Shown piece after piece: positions 50,301 through 62,157 of a DNA stretch of 64,000 nt. The stretch comes from Omphiscola glabra (taxonomy: Eukaryota > Mollusca > Gastropoda > Lymnaeidae). Position 1 is the first letter of the stretch, and the number at the start of each line of letters is the position of its first letter. The DNA lies in contig OZ024794.1 in assembly GCA_964017045.1 (NCBI GenBank), positions 48,551,013 through 48,615,012 on the forward strand, written 5' to 3'. The translations under genes and the position numbers were made by a program. The notes under the pieces are model-generated. The model saw only the letters and a list, made by a program, of their open reading frames with translations. It had not been told where the DNA came from and did no database searches.

Positions 50301-53300
50301 GGGTTTACCATGTGACTTAGGAAAGGTCACAGTAATGGCCATGCTCATGGATGCATTGTTTTGATATGTTTTACTTATGTTTTTCTATGTAAAGAGGTGA
50401 TTAAAATGCAGAAAATTTCTATGTTAAAGGACTCGAACCAGAGCAGGTTGATGATAAAGCAAATATTTCAAAAGAATTATTATTGTGTTTTGAATAAAGA
50501 TAATAATAAAGCCCATAGTCAGTGATGGTAATGATTGATTGAATTCAATAACTGGTGCTATTGATGTGTGCTTAGGGCATAAAAAAACACAAGATCAACC
50601 TACCCACTAAGTCCTAGCACCTGGTTAACCTGGTTTTTTGTGAAATATCAGGGGTGTAAAAATGACCTTCTACTATGCTATTCTGCACAGATTCTAATTC
50701 AATTTTCTCCGTGTGATACAATTTTTAATAGTTATGGAGTACTAAAAGACAAATTTAGATTGAAATGAAGGAAACAAAATGTTTTTTGTTTTTTTTTGCC
50801 TGTGTGTCCGTTTGTGGAAATTTTCCCCAGGAGCCCAAGGGCATTTGTATTTAAGGACCAGGAGCCAAGGGTACAAAGGTTAAGGAACTAGTAGTCAACT
50901 TATAAAATTTATTTTTAAAGGTGAATACTTTTTTAAAATTTAGTATTTGCCACCTTAAGTCTACATAAATGAAATATATCATGATTACCTGAATGGTAAG
51001 AGAATGACATAGCGTGCAAAACATCCCACACACCATAGTGCAGTTAAGCGTACACTAGATGAAAGAGAAAGAAAACTGAGGATTAGAAAAGAGGTTTATT
51101 CAATTGATTGTTTTTTTTTGTTGTTTTTTTATGTACCATCGACAACATTGAGTGAATAATTTGTTATTTCTAAACAAATGTTTAAATTTAAAACAATGTT
51201 TTTTAAACATTTACATATATTTTGAAAATTCTAACCTCATGAACTGGTAATCTTTTTGTGTTCTTGTCAACAAATTCCATGAAGGCAGCTCTGCAAAAAT
51301 AATTGTTTTAAGTTAAATTTTTTAAATAAGGTTTACTTCCCAAGAATAAATATCAAGAATGATACACAATAATTATGTGCGTTTTGAATGCAGAAATATT
51401 TATAAAAAGCTCTTTAATCAAAACGGTATTTTGAAGTTTTCCTATAATTATAAAATATTATTGATGTTTTATTTAACTGAACTATCTTAAATTGAAAGGA
51501 ACACCATTTACGGTATATTTAATTGTAAAAAATACACATTCTTTTTAATATGAGGCATTTAAAAAATAATCTGGAACTGTAATTACCTTCAGCAGAAAAT
51601 CGTTTGGTTACATTATCATCAATTATAGCCTGGTTGGGGAAGAACAAACTTGTAAACAATTATGTATTAACACATGCAAATAAGATTTCTAGTATCAGTC
51701 TCAATTAGACACTGTTTAACTTAACGCAAATGTACTAGGCATACACCTAAAAAAAATAATTTAGTTATTTATTTTGTATTTAGAAAAAAATGTAGGAAAT
51801 TGTAAATTACAGGTAAGCTGCCTTAGATACCCAGTATAAATGATTGTATAATTTGTGGTTAAATGAAACATTGCTAAAAAACTAAGCCAATCTAAATTTG
51901 TTACGGTTGTTAGTATTGGAACCCAAGAAAATCGTTAAAAAAGGAAAGATGGTAAAAAGTAGCATAAAAGCTTTTAAGAAGTAATAATCATTATGTTATA
52001 TAGTTTAAGTTTTAAATTATAATCTCACTAACCTCCATTCCACACTTAGAAAAGTTCATAACATCTGACAACTCAAATTCTTTTTTTGACATGCCCCAGT
52101 CTAATTGTTCTAGTCCTTTGCTAGCAGATGAATTTTTTTCAACTGTCTCTCCTGTATTAAATAAATATGATGAAAATAGTGATTGCTGTAAAGCGGTCAT
52201 TAAGTGTGTTTTTGTAAAACACACATTAACCTCTTCAAACAATAAAACAGAGAGATACAGGAGAGATAATTTCCTTGAAGGCACTTTGTCACACTCTTAA
52301 AATTTGGTCCACATAATATATGGCCATCTCTAGCATCAAATATCACGTTTCCATATATCTGTATTTTTGTAACATTAAATTATAGCATTTCAGAATTTCT
52401 GGCTATAACATAATTAAATTCTCATCAATGGGAAGAATTCCAATTGCTATCAGAAAAAGGGGAAAAGGTGGTTATTGCTGTAGCTGAAATTAATTATTAG
52501 ATTTAATTTTTAAAATACAATAATTATGCTAGGGGATGAAAACTTTTCAGTTTATGACTCCAGATTTTCAAACTAATATTCAAAAGCAATGTATATTTTT
52601 GTATTGTCTTTTGTTTAAATATGGTCTACTTAACTTAAGTTAAATTTTATTTCAACATATTTTTACCATAAGTTATAAATCTATTAATAAATTTAAAAAA
52701 GGAAACTGTAGAACTGAGAGCTGACATGCTACAAATATAACAAAACATAAAATCTATCAATAGCTTAGTTACCATCATTTTCAGGCTTCTGATCAGGTTT
52801 GTCAATTTCTTCTTCACTGTCACTGTCGTCATCGTCAGATGGACTTGGTACTTGCACCTTGTGCTTACAAGCCTGCAAAAATTTTTATGATGTATAATAA
52901 GGGAATAAGGGTGTCTAAATTGTGTGATAAATTTTAGATGGTAGGGTAGGGGTTCCACAATCAACCAAAATAGTGTTACATCCAAAAATGTCAAATAACC
53001 AAATTTGGTTTAGCAATCTTTTATTTCAAACTACTATATTTAATAGAATTTAGGTGAAGGAATAGTAGACATATACTTTATTAAATAGTCTAAACCAGCC
53101 CAGGGGTTTCCAGCCTTTTTGAGCCCTTTTCAGAAAATTTCTATGGAGGAGCCCCTCAGCCTGCCTTACATGTCAATAGTGTTTAAGAGTTTCCTGGAGC
53201 GACTGTTGAGCCCCTGCCTGAACCAATTACTATGGAGAAGCCCTTTAGGTCCCCTATCCTATACAACGTCTACAAGTTAATAGTGCATGCGAAGTACAGT

Positions 53301-56300
53301 CACAGGTAGAAAAAAAATTGATTTTCAATTAGGTAATGTGGTGATGGTGTGTAGTGTAGGGTATATGATATATGGAATGTTGTGTTAGAATTTTATTGTG
53401 TAGTGTAGTACAGACACAGGCAATTTAGCTACTTAGACTTAACTTGGTCCATCAATTATAGTGTCAATAGCAATACTAATGCCAAGGCTATTTATATTAG
53501 TAAAAAAGTATTATTACTTTTATTACATACTATTAGTAACCCTCAGTACTCAGTAGGTCAATAATCGGCATTCCTCCGAAGTCTGGTCCCAAATTATTTT
53601 GTATGAAAAAAATTGCAATGCACAGTGTGTATTGTTAGAAAAGAGCAGAAATGTCATTCATACCTTTTGCAAATAGCTTTCACTAGACTCTAGACAAACC
53701 AGTCAGTAAAATGCTAAATGTTGTAATTGGCGCATAGCATTTCATTTGCAAATAGCAGCCGAAAACATTCTGCTTGTGATTTTTGCGCCACTGATTTGAA
53801 AGGCCCCCCAAGTAGCTGGCAAACAGACTGCGACTAGTACCACTCTGATAGTGGAGTTTATTTTCGCTTGCATCCAAAGTCCTTCAATAGTTTCTGTGTG
53901 AATGTCCTGGTCTACTGAATCAACAAAGTCACGCCAGCGTGCATAATTTGGGACCGGACTCATTCCTTCAGAGGATTGCCCAATAATCTATGCCTATGTA
54001 AATGTTTAATGTAGGGTCAGGCCCAATACTTAAATTAGACTTAAATATCTTATTATAGTCTTATACTTGCATACTGATACTAGGTACGTCGAAGGTCTCA
54101 CGCGCATGCGGTCTGCGCATATGGAAAAATAACGCAAAACGTGTACGGCCATTTTAACATTCGTCTCAGTGGTTATCTCGTTTTTTTGTGTTTTACGTCA
54201 CAGTTTTCTAATAATAAACTATTTAGTCATCAGTGACGTAGAGCACATATATTTTCCAAACACGGAGGTATCATTTTTGCAGCATTGTGTATTTTGTAAG
54301 TGGCAACGGATTTATTTTTATGGATCGATATGTATTTATTATTATAACTTTTTAATGCAAGCTCGCGCCGCATAGCGCTTAACCCCGCCAGAGCTTGATT
54401 TTTTCACAAAGAGGAATAACTTTATTTCATTAATATTAGCAAACGCTGAAAAAAGTTATGCACCATCGGATTTTTTAAGATTGAGTATTTCATTAGTTAT
54501 CCCCCCTCAATTAAAAAAAATTGGGTTGTCTGAAATGGCTTCGTCATTAATATATAAATATGAAGATATAAAAAAGATGACTGTTATTGTTAATCTTCAA
54601 AATTCCGTGGAACACTTATCAGTTAATTAGTTGGATACATTTTTACAATATTATTAGAAATGAATGCAACCCAGTAAATTAAAGAATTTTTAAAAATTTT
54701 GTTTTGTGTAGTCTGTTGAATTTCGGACCAGTTTTGTCCCTTGATTTACATTAATATTATACACTAATAATAATAATATGTATAATATCAATTAAAGTTA
54801 AGAAATGTTATGAATGAATGGCGTAATGTTTTATCGGATCTTCTTTATTGAATCAATAATAGTTTAATAATTTTAATAATAATTGGTCGGACGTGTAGAC
54901 ACTTCCTAATAAATAATACTAATTAAGAATTACTGTCACTGGACTGGTACTGGTACAAATATTACTAATAAACTAATAATACTAAAACTATTTCATTATT
55001 ACAACTGCATTTACATTTACAGGCATAATAGTATTGAAGTTAGTATTTTAAAAATATTAATAAGGCATTTAATTATAATTTAAAATAAATAACATCATCA
55101 AAGTAATTATTTTTTTATTTAAGTGTAAAGCAGGCAAAAGGCATAGGCTACTATTTATTATTTCTAATAATATAAAAGTAAAAGAAATTAATAGTTATTA
55201 AACAAAAAACTTGAATAATATTAAAAAGCAGTAAGAAATTGTGTCTGTTCAGGATATGAATATGATTAGATGTTATTTCTAGGTTTCATTCAGACACGAG
55301 AGAAAATGTTAATTTCCATCGACAAGGAGGCATGTTTGGAAAAAGTATAGAGAGATTGTAGATTTATAAAAAAGATCAAGCAGTTTGAAGAGCAGTCTAA
55401 ATAGAAAATGATAGACAGAACATCCCCATTACCTTTTAAAATTTAATCTCACTCACATATCCCAGTACTGGTATTAGTCTTATTGGTGATATTAGTAGTT
55501 TTTATTTATAATCTTATACATTCAACAAAAAAGACTTCTACTAACCTTTCTTAAATATAAGAATTGATTTAAAATTTAACTTAAGCATATAATTCATTAA
55601 AATACAATTAACATTAATAATAATATGTTGTTTTTTTTTCCTTTACAAATATTAATTTTTCCTTTTTACTGTTTGTTTTTCTTAACATACCCTCATATAA
55701 ATATTTAAAAAAAATAATAGTCGTGATGCTATATAAAAGTTTTGATGTTTATTGTGTTGTATATTGCATTGATAATGTGTCCTGAAAATCTGGTAGCATT
55801 ATCTCTTAAAATAAAAAAGTTTTGGGCAAAATAAGACAGAAATTTGGAAAGTGGGTCACACGTTTTTTTAGTTAAATACAAAGATAAATAAGGAGAGTTT
55901 AAAAAATCACTAAAAAAATCATAACTCCACTTCTATAAAAGATAGAAAGATGAAATTGGTGTTTTTGTAAACCTTATAGCTAGCCCTTTAAAATGGTGCA
56001 TCATTTATTTCAATATGACAATATTTAAAATTTCTGTCAAAGTACCTACTGATACTGACTTAATATTAGGCATTAGGCTACAATTATTATTATTTATAGC
56101 ATACTGACTCAATCCCCAAGAGGCCAGTGCCAGTGTTAAGGTATCACGCTCTCACACTGAATTAAATGGTGTAGTCTAACTATAGTTAAGTATTATAGTG
56201 ACTAAATAGTAAATATGTAAATGTAAATCTCTGACTCTGAATTATCTTACCTCGAATATCTTTAGCAAAAAATTAACATAAGCTTTTCTAATCCCAATAG

Positions 56301-56397
56301 AAGTTCCACATGTCGCTAAAATAATGACAAGTGTGACAACTAAAATCAGTGGAAGAAATAGGAAAGATAATGCAGCAATGAGTAACTGCTCTCCCAT
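41372..56397 (-). CDS. GPAT3/GPAT4: Glycerol-3-phosphate acyltransferase 3/4-like (ER)
   Basis: ER enzyme that acylates glycerol-3-phosphate to lysophosphatidate, the first step of glycerolipid synthesis. Fifteen exons, minus strand: 56397-56251, 52872-52773, 52151-52033, 51629-51587, 51290-51236, 51054-50989, 49971-49897, 49739-49650, 47815-47725, 47558-47443, 46890-46835, 43224-43139, 42873-42745, 42189-42110, 41459-41372. Every junction is GT-AG and phase-consistent, giving 446 codons; vertebrate GPAT3/4 are about 434-456. The start has a strong context (aaccATGG). Residues 5-30 form a membrane segment, about 58-71 is an acidic SPSDDDDSDSEEE stretch, and about 157-200 holds two further hydrophobic segments. 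Acyltransferase motifs are HTSPID (245-250), WFERSE (286-291), FPEGTC (317-322) and YPVAIK (343-348). Whether it is closer to GPAT3 or GPAT4 cannot be settled by eye. Confidence 0.96.
42385..42402 (+). repeat. (CT)n microsatellite
   Basis: Run of 'ctctctctctctctctc' in a GPAT-like intron. Confidence 0.9.
44073..46191. mobile_element. pogo/Tigger-type DNA transposon, about 2.1 kb, full length
   Basis: Perfect 23-bp terminal inverted repeats: left 44073-44095 begins GGGTAGCATGGGGTAAAAAG, and right 46169-46191 is its exact complement. A TA follows the right end (46192-46193); the left flank reads AA, so the TA target duplication is only half preserved. It encloses the decayed transposase at 44470-45690 and a 15-bp tandem repeat (44625-44672). 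It lies in the intron between the GPAT-like exons 46890-46835 and 43224-43139. Confidence 0.85.
44470..45690 (-). pseudogene. pogo/Tigger (jerky-like) transposase remains
   Basis: The minus strand shows a helix-turn-helix N-terminus (TERENYGTKVLQKALQEG, then AERYGIYKKTFLRHRDGKYW). The DDE core follows, with IWNVDETGIT, KPPKILAEKGKRTVSKITS and VTVICAFTGAG. Further on come SCTYDGWS and IILDGHNT with the later Asp/His motif. Stops and frame changes interrupt it, so it is inactive although the element ends are intact. Confidence 0.85.
48600..48850 (+). pseudogene. Transposon-type ORF fragment (APGAYHHVHWM motif)
   Basis: Around 48755-48835 one plus frame reads ICAPGAYHHVHWMSNLLF, then VLKMYMF and a stop. 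It resembles a 'GAYHHARWM' protein segment that I recall from repetitive ORFs in invertebrate genomes; the superfamily is not known to me. It lies in a GPAT-like intron. Confidence 0.35.
48985..49500 (+). pseudogene. LINE relic upstream of the RT core
   Basis: Plus-strand frames carry SIKTAWRNIW, LELWKDGPRAWSLLSNL and IYEDQNKAKIFKKHFATI, in the style of the segment before the RT palm in jockey/I-like elements. A 48-bp local duplication ('gaaagatggacctagagcat') at about 49150-49245 breaks the frame. Confidence 0.5.
53685..53965 (-). pseudogene. Merlin/IS1016 (ISXO2-like) transposase fragment
   Basis: The minus strand reads NYARWRDFVDSVDQDIHTET, then IEGLWMQAK; after a frame change it continues SGTSRSLFASYLGGLSNQW. 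This is the order HTxTIEGLWxxAK ... GTSxxLFxSYLxEFxW seen at the C-terminal part of ISXO2-like/Merlin transposases. One frameshift is needed, so it is dead. It lies in intron 1 of the GPAT-like gene. Confidence 0.75.
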
Positions 56398-59300
56398 GGT
56401 TCGATGTTTTTCTGTTAAAATTACTGTACGGAGACTATGCTAGCGTCCATTTTGTTTAAGTGTCAAAGGTAAAGGTCAAAGTACAAAGTACACGTGTGAA
56501 GGCCATGAAGCTCCCAGTTGATACATTGTCATGTATGAATACATAATGATTATATCAGTTTCGACATGGGGCGTACGGGGTAAGCCCTAAGGAAAAAAAA
56601 AGAAAAGAAAAGTGGGGGTGGATTTGAAGATATTTTTTGTGTGGGGGGGGGGGGGGTCAAATTTTAATCACCTGAACAAAATCAACATTGTATAATCTGA
56701 ACTGATTACAAACTTGTGAAAGAAGTGTTGTTGTTTTTTTTAATTCGTTGATATCATAATGGAGCCAAAGCAAATAATAATAAATGTAAGTGTATCTATG
56801 CTTCACAGTGGAATAGAAAGCGTTTTTGACGACCGGTTTGATTCTTGACTTTATCGTCCCTAATTCACGGAAACCCAAGTGCATCAAAAATCGCCAAGAG
56901 CGTAGGCGTATGAAGAGGGTGAGGAGGGGCGGTCAGCCCCAGGCTCCAAGCGGCACTTTCTTCTTTATATAAAGGGGTGGCATTTTCGGCCAACTACAGA
57001 GCCTTTTTGGTGGGTTAGGGCGGCGAAAGATTTAGCCAGCCCCGGATGGCCCTAACCCTAGCTACTACACTGACCCCACTGCCTAGGCACCATGCTATAA
57101 AAGTTGGCCTATACTATATAAAGTGAACCGATAAAGTCACCATACAAAAAAGTGCCAACGACTTTGGACCCATCCCCACTTTACTTTACGCCTGTAGATG
57201 TTTGCAATATCTAAAAGAATTATTAGAAACTGCTAAACGTGTAGACCTGTGATTAAACTTACTAAATTGACGCATCAAAAACAAGATTGCTTTGAATTTT
57301 CCAATTATGCCGTTCTTTTCTTCTTTTTACGGCCCGTCTAAAGTTGGGTATCATTTATTATAATCTATCAATTCAATAAATGTTTTTTTATTATACCGGT
57401 ACAAAGGGACATCGTTTCAGGGTTTTTTCAGGTGGTGGGACGGGACTAAAACTTGGTCGGCTTGTCAAAAGTTGTTAATTATTGGAGGCGCCACAGTACA
57501 AAGCAATTAAAATAAAAGCTGCAAATTAAGGGGAGGGGGGATGCCCTACCCAGCCCAACCCAAAATGAAGTCCCTGGTTACAGGGGTACTGGTGCAGATA
57601 CAAACCAGTACTGCTGATGGTACAGAATACGCACTGCCTCATTTTCCGATAATTTCTGATGGACGTTTTTTTATGAACATATGATTGTGCACGTACAATG
57701 CCATAATGAACATATGATTGTGCAAGTACGATGCCATAATGAACATATGATTGTGCACGTACGATGCCATAATGAACATATGTATATATAACACACAAAT
57801 ATGGCATATTTACCCACATCCCTAACCCTTACAATGTTAGAGAGCATTTCCATTGACCACCCACCTAATATCATTCAAAATTTCTAGCCACCACCTCCCC
57901 TCTTTCGAATAAACACCACACAGAAAAAGACACATTGAAAGAAAATTGAAAGAAAAAAAGCCATATTTTTTTTACAAAACCCTGCTATTGTAAGTAAAAT
58001 ATTATTTTTAGTTTTTAATAATCTAGGTTCATTTCGTAAATTTGAGACGCGAAAATTTGCAAATATAGGAATTATTTAAATTGCTGTCTACCATTAGAGA
58101 GTTTCTTGGGCATAGAAAAACTAGACGACCGCCTAGGGCCCCACTGCCAGGGGGTCCCACCGGGTGCTTTTTTTTTAGCCTACAACTTGCAAGTCCATAT
58201 ATTTCAGTAGTACAAATTTTCTCTAGTGGCGGTAAAATAAGTATGGTTAGTGGTTACACGCGGGCCAGGTGGATGATCAGTGCCAGCCCGCTGGGGCCCC
58301 ACCCACCACTGCGGCACCTGCCTTCGTCACTGTTTACTCTTTGCGCCTCAGCTCCGGCAGAGCTCCGACCCCCGGACCTCCTTCCGGGGCCCCCTACCTA
58401 CGCTCTATGCCTAGGGCCCCCAAAATCCTAAGAACGGCTCTGCTACCACCCCACCCCATAAACACAATATAAAAAAATTATAAACCTTCCCCCCACAACT
58501 GCTTTGCGCAATAAAATATGGGCATGGCACGAAAGTCAACTTTTTCCTAAAACACAAGTTATACTATGCTAGTGCATTAACTAGCCGTTTGACAGTCGAG
58601 CGGTGTGTGGATGCGTAGGCTATCTATAACTATATATATATTATAAGATCATCTAATTGGTAACATGCACAATTTCCAACAAGAACACAACTATTTTAAA
58701 GAAGTAATCAAGAACTATGTTGTTAATTTATATCTTGATATTTGTAAGCATCTATATTTTAACAGCGTTAAACTAAGTTACACTATATAAGGCTATGTCA
58801 GTACATTGTGCGGAGGATTCATTGAGCTGGAGGTCTCGGAGACGCTTCCAAGCCTCTCTGCAGTGTCTCTGTAAACTGTAAACCAATGGGGTCCACATGG
58901 AAGAATGAGCTTGTCCCAAAAATGTTCACATGTTAAAAAATACGCACCGATTTTGTCTTTAAAAAATAAAATAATGAATCACAATTTTTTTCACTTGTTT
59001 GCGCGACGCACAAATGAATGTGTTCATCTTTTTGCCCAACCCTGCTTTGAATTTGAACCTAATCTAACGCCTATTGAAGTTACTCTACAATTATGTAAGG
59101 AAATTATTTAATTGTTCCTATCCATATTTGGCTACGCACCACAGTGCTCGGCCATTCTTTAGAAGCTCCACGCATTCTATATTTAATTTTTTTTTAAAAA
59201 TCAGTCACAATAAAAGAAACATTGAAACGACAAACAGAAGTTAAGGTCGACAAAAGCTAATTCGGCATTTTAAGATTACGCGTAAGTAGTGTATTTCTAT

Positions 59301-60000
59301 AATTTAACGCTTATTATAAATGCTGTGATATATAAGGGAAAAAAAAGAAATAAAAAAAGAAATAGAAATAATACCTAGCATATATTAACTAAGCAACTAG
59401 GCCTACTATTTTATTAAGCTATATTAAGCTTTCTATATTTATAATTCAGTGAAGAGTTATACCTAAGAGGATTTAATTAAATCAATAAATCTACCATGCA
59501 CCGTTTACATTTTCTCAGAGGTAATAAATTCTGTGTGTGTGTGTGCCCCAAGTTTAGTGACTGTATAATTTTGTTTGTCCCGTGATTACCAAAAACAAAT
59601 TCCGAAAAAACACAAAGCTAAATTAGCTTTATGCTCTCAGAGAAATGCACGGGTAATAGTAATTTTAATACGGTAATCGGCTAGGTAATTAAACAGAAAA
59701 AAACAAGAACTTTTTTGTAGTATCAGCGTTAAGTTAAACAGCGATTGACTGCGACTGTTGTTAAAACAAATTCGGTTCGTTAAATCCTTAGATCCACAAT
59801 CTCTGTAATGACATTCAATGGTTTAATATTTTTCGAGAGCTGTTGAAAGACACACAATGATTTATTGTGATGCTACAGGAATTTAATCCTCAAAATTCGC
59901 TTCTTGAAAAATGTATCTCAGGACCTTCAGTTCTTCAAGTAAGTCCGAACCATCTACATCACGTGAAACACCGCTTCTCAACGCCATATCCAAATCCCCG
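56398..60000. other. Upstream and intergenic region right of the GPAT-like gene
   Basis: About 56398-56540 should hold the GPAT-like promoter and 5' UTR, but no TATA box or initiator could be assigned. A G run lies at 56642-56655, and GC-rich MITE-like remains at about 56900-57060 and 58085-58445 ('cctagggcccc', 'gaacggctctg'). Otherwise AT-rich with no recognised gene. The GC-rich part at 58081-58431 has an open frame that looks like an artefact of composition. Confidence 0.45.
57673..57790 (+). repeat. 33-bp tandem repeat (about 3.5 units)
   Basis: Units starting at 57673, 57706, 57739 and 57772: 'atgaacatatgattgtgcac' followed by 'gtacgatgccata'. The last unit is partial. Confidence 0.92.
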
Positions 60001-60038
60001 CAGTGTTTGCTCAAATTATCCAGATTGTATAGAAGGAC

Positions 60039-60224
60039 CAGAGGCGTAGCTAGAGTGTTTGGCGCCCGGGGACAAGATTCATTTTAAAGCGCCCTGTTTT
60101 CCTTTTTCAACTCTCAAACCCATTATTTTCATTAATAAAATAATACCAAAGCACATTCTGGCGCCCCTAAATAGCTGGCGCCCGGGTACATCTGTACCCC
60201 CAGTCCCCCTACGCCACGCCTCTG
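60039..60224. mobile_element. hAT-type MITE, CAG(A/T)GGCGTA family, copy 6 (reversed)
   Basis: CAGAGGCGTAGCTAGAG to GCCACGCCTCTG, flanks AGAAGGAC and AGAAAGAC (7/8). The interior is the reverse complement of the copies at 7086 and 15373 ('gacaagattcattttaaagc'). Confidence 0.88.
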
Positions 60225-60330
60225 AGAAAGACACACATGTCATCGTAATGTTGCAAGGGATGGAAACATTTCTTCAAAGTTCTTAAATGTCTGATCTCGT
60301 AACGACAAAAAATATTCCATCCTAATGGAT

Positions 60331-60472
60331 CTATACCGGGCCGTCTCGGCAATCAATTCTTTGAAAACAAGCCGAGACGAGTAGGAGGGCCGCTGGGGTG
60401 AGCCTTGAAGCCTGGGAAGCGATTCTGCGTGGAGCCGCCCCGGGTGCAGATCTTGGTGGTGGTAGATTATTC
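60331..60472 (+). pseudogene. 28S rRNA-derived fragment
   Basis: 'CTATACCGGGCCGTC', then 'GCCGAGACGAGTAGGAGGGC', 'GTGAGCCTTGAAGCCTGGG' and 'GTGCAGATCTTGGTGGTGG' appear in the order of an internal part of eukaryotic large-subunit rRNA. The insert between the first two blocks differs and the homology stops near 60472, so this is a short isolated piece, not an rDNA unit. Confidence 0.8.
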
Positions 60473-61184
60473 CTGCTTCTGTTGTGTCTCTTCAAGCTGC
60501 TTCTTTCTACGTCTACTGCGGCAGTCCTTAAACACCAGTTCGATGTTCGTGTCAGATGTAATTTCCTATGCAGTGGTCATTACTGATGCCGACCTTTCTC
60601 TGTACTTGGTGCAGAAACAGATTGGAACTTGGACATGCGTAAGGGCTACATTAAGTTCCAAAGTTGAGATCTTCAGGCGAGTGACCCCTGGAAGAATAGT
60701 ATGGTAACCGGGCAGAATGGCCATTTGATTACCTCTTACCTCCAAATATTGCGTGGACTGGAATTTACGGACCATTATTGGGCATGGCCTGCTAAACTAA
60801 TAGCATATAATAGTATAAGGGCTACGCATGGGGCTCCCACAAGCGCGGCACCCCTACCCACAAGCAAGGCGCTTCGGTCGGTCATCCCGTTCGCCACCCT
60901 AGCGCCCGACCTGGTTATATAACCAGGGGCGGGTTTGACTTATTTTGACAGGGTGGGGGTCCAACCTAAGCCACCCTTTGAGCCAATCATCGGATTTGGG
61001 TCATTTAAAATAGTATCTTGAGCTCAGCAGGGGAGTCCAGACACCGGGATCCCCGGCCAGCTATAACGCCACTGCCTATAACAATGTTTCCCATTTGGTG
61101 GTCCACGGACCGGAAACGATCTGCGAACCTTAAGTCACGTGGACTATGGACTGTAAAACTTTCAAAAATTGGAAAAACAAACTG

Positions 61185-61294
61185 CCAGGGTACCCGTCCA
61201 CCTACGCAGCCGGGGTACCCGTCCACCCACACAGCCAGGGTACCCGTCCACCCACACAGCCTGGTTACCCGTCCACCTACGCAGCCGTGTACCC
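61185..61294 (+). repeat. 25-bp tandem repeat (4 units)
   Basis: Units of 'ggtacccgtccacccacaca' plus 'gccag', with C-to-T variants. The overlapping Pro-rich ORFs are spurious. Confidence 0.92.
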
Positions 61295-61329
61295 GAAAAA
61301 AAAAGAAGACAGTTTTATATACTGTAGGG

Positions 61330-61516
61330 CAGTGCTACTCAAAGTAGTGGTCCGCGGACCGGTGCCGGTTCGTGGGCCATCATCCACCGGTCTGCAGGAG
61401 TTTTCAAGAAAACTCATTTCGCTACCACGTCAGTACAAGAAAAATAGTGCACCGGTCCCTGGTGCAATGGAAAAATTCCTGCCGGTTCGCCATACTAAAA
61501 AGTTTGAGAAGCACTG
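61330..61516. mobile_element. hAT-type MITE with CAGTGCTACTCAAAG ends
   Basis: Starts CAGTGCTACTCAAAGTAG and ends AAGTTTGAGAAGCACTG, with a perfect 8-bp target duplication CTGTAGGG at 61322-61329 and 61517-61524. The interior reads 'gtccgcggaccggtgccgg'. Related sequence occurs at about 62530-62607 and, amplified, at 32401-32527. Confidence 0.92.
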
Positions 61517-61976
61517 CTGTAGGGAATCACTTATTATGTAAAGCCACTGTCGCCGCCCGGTTCTAAGAACTACCGATATAACAGTGGAGACTTGAATAGC
61601 CCGTTTAAGATAGAATTGAAACTAAAAGATCACCACGATGACTTTCAAAATGAATTTAAATAAAATCTACATCGATCTGTACGATTGTTTGTTCTGCTAA
61701 AAGTTCTAGACTAGTAAAATTAGTTTGTTGCTTGTTGTCGCATGCTCTATGACGAGCCTAGAAGGGCGTGATGGTCTTTGAAACCTGGTAACTTTTTAGC
61801 GTAAGAAGATCGATCCATACGAATTTCAATTTTATAAACATGTCAATCTCGCGAGGGCGGTATTACATGTTAGCATGCGAACGTATGGTAGTTTTGTTGC
61901 TAGGACCCCGAACAAGCATCATACGTGACGATCCGTCTGACGCGCCACCATCCGTTGCAGTAAATGGGCTCTCGGG

Positions 61977-62157
61977 CAGCGGTTCTCAGCCTGTGGGTCG
62001 CGACCCCTTTGTTGGAGTCGAACGACCCTTTCCCAGGGTCGCCCAAGACAATCGGAAAACAAATATATACTCTACAGTTATTAAGTAGCAAGGAAAATAA
62101 TGTTGTGGTTGGGGGTCGCAAAAAGGGTCGCGGCATTAAGAAGGCTGAGAACCGCTG
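61977..62157. mobile_element. SPIN-like hAT non-autonomous element, copy 3
   Basis: CAGCGGTTCTCAGCCTGTGG to AAGGCTGAGAACCGCTG, flanks CTCTCGGG and CTCTGGGG (7/8). Carries 'tcgcgacccctttgttggag' and 'cgacccttt', close to the SPIN 5' end as I recall it. Confidence 0.85.

Noticed and set aside
58081..58472. Pro-rich ORFs of 67 and 116 codons
   Set aside because: GC-rich repeat debris; two overlapping frames are both open, which points to composition rather than coding.
61146..61541. Pro/Thr-rich ORFs of 109 and 131 codons
   Set aside because: They span the 25-bp tandem repeat and a hAT-type MITE with a proven target duplication.
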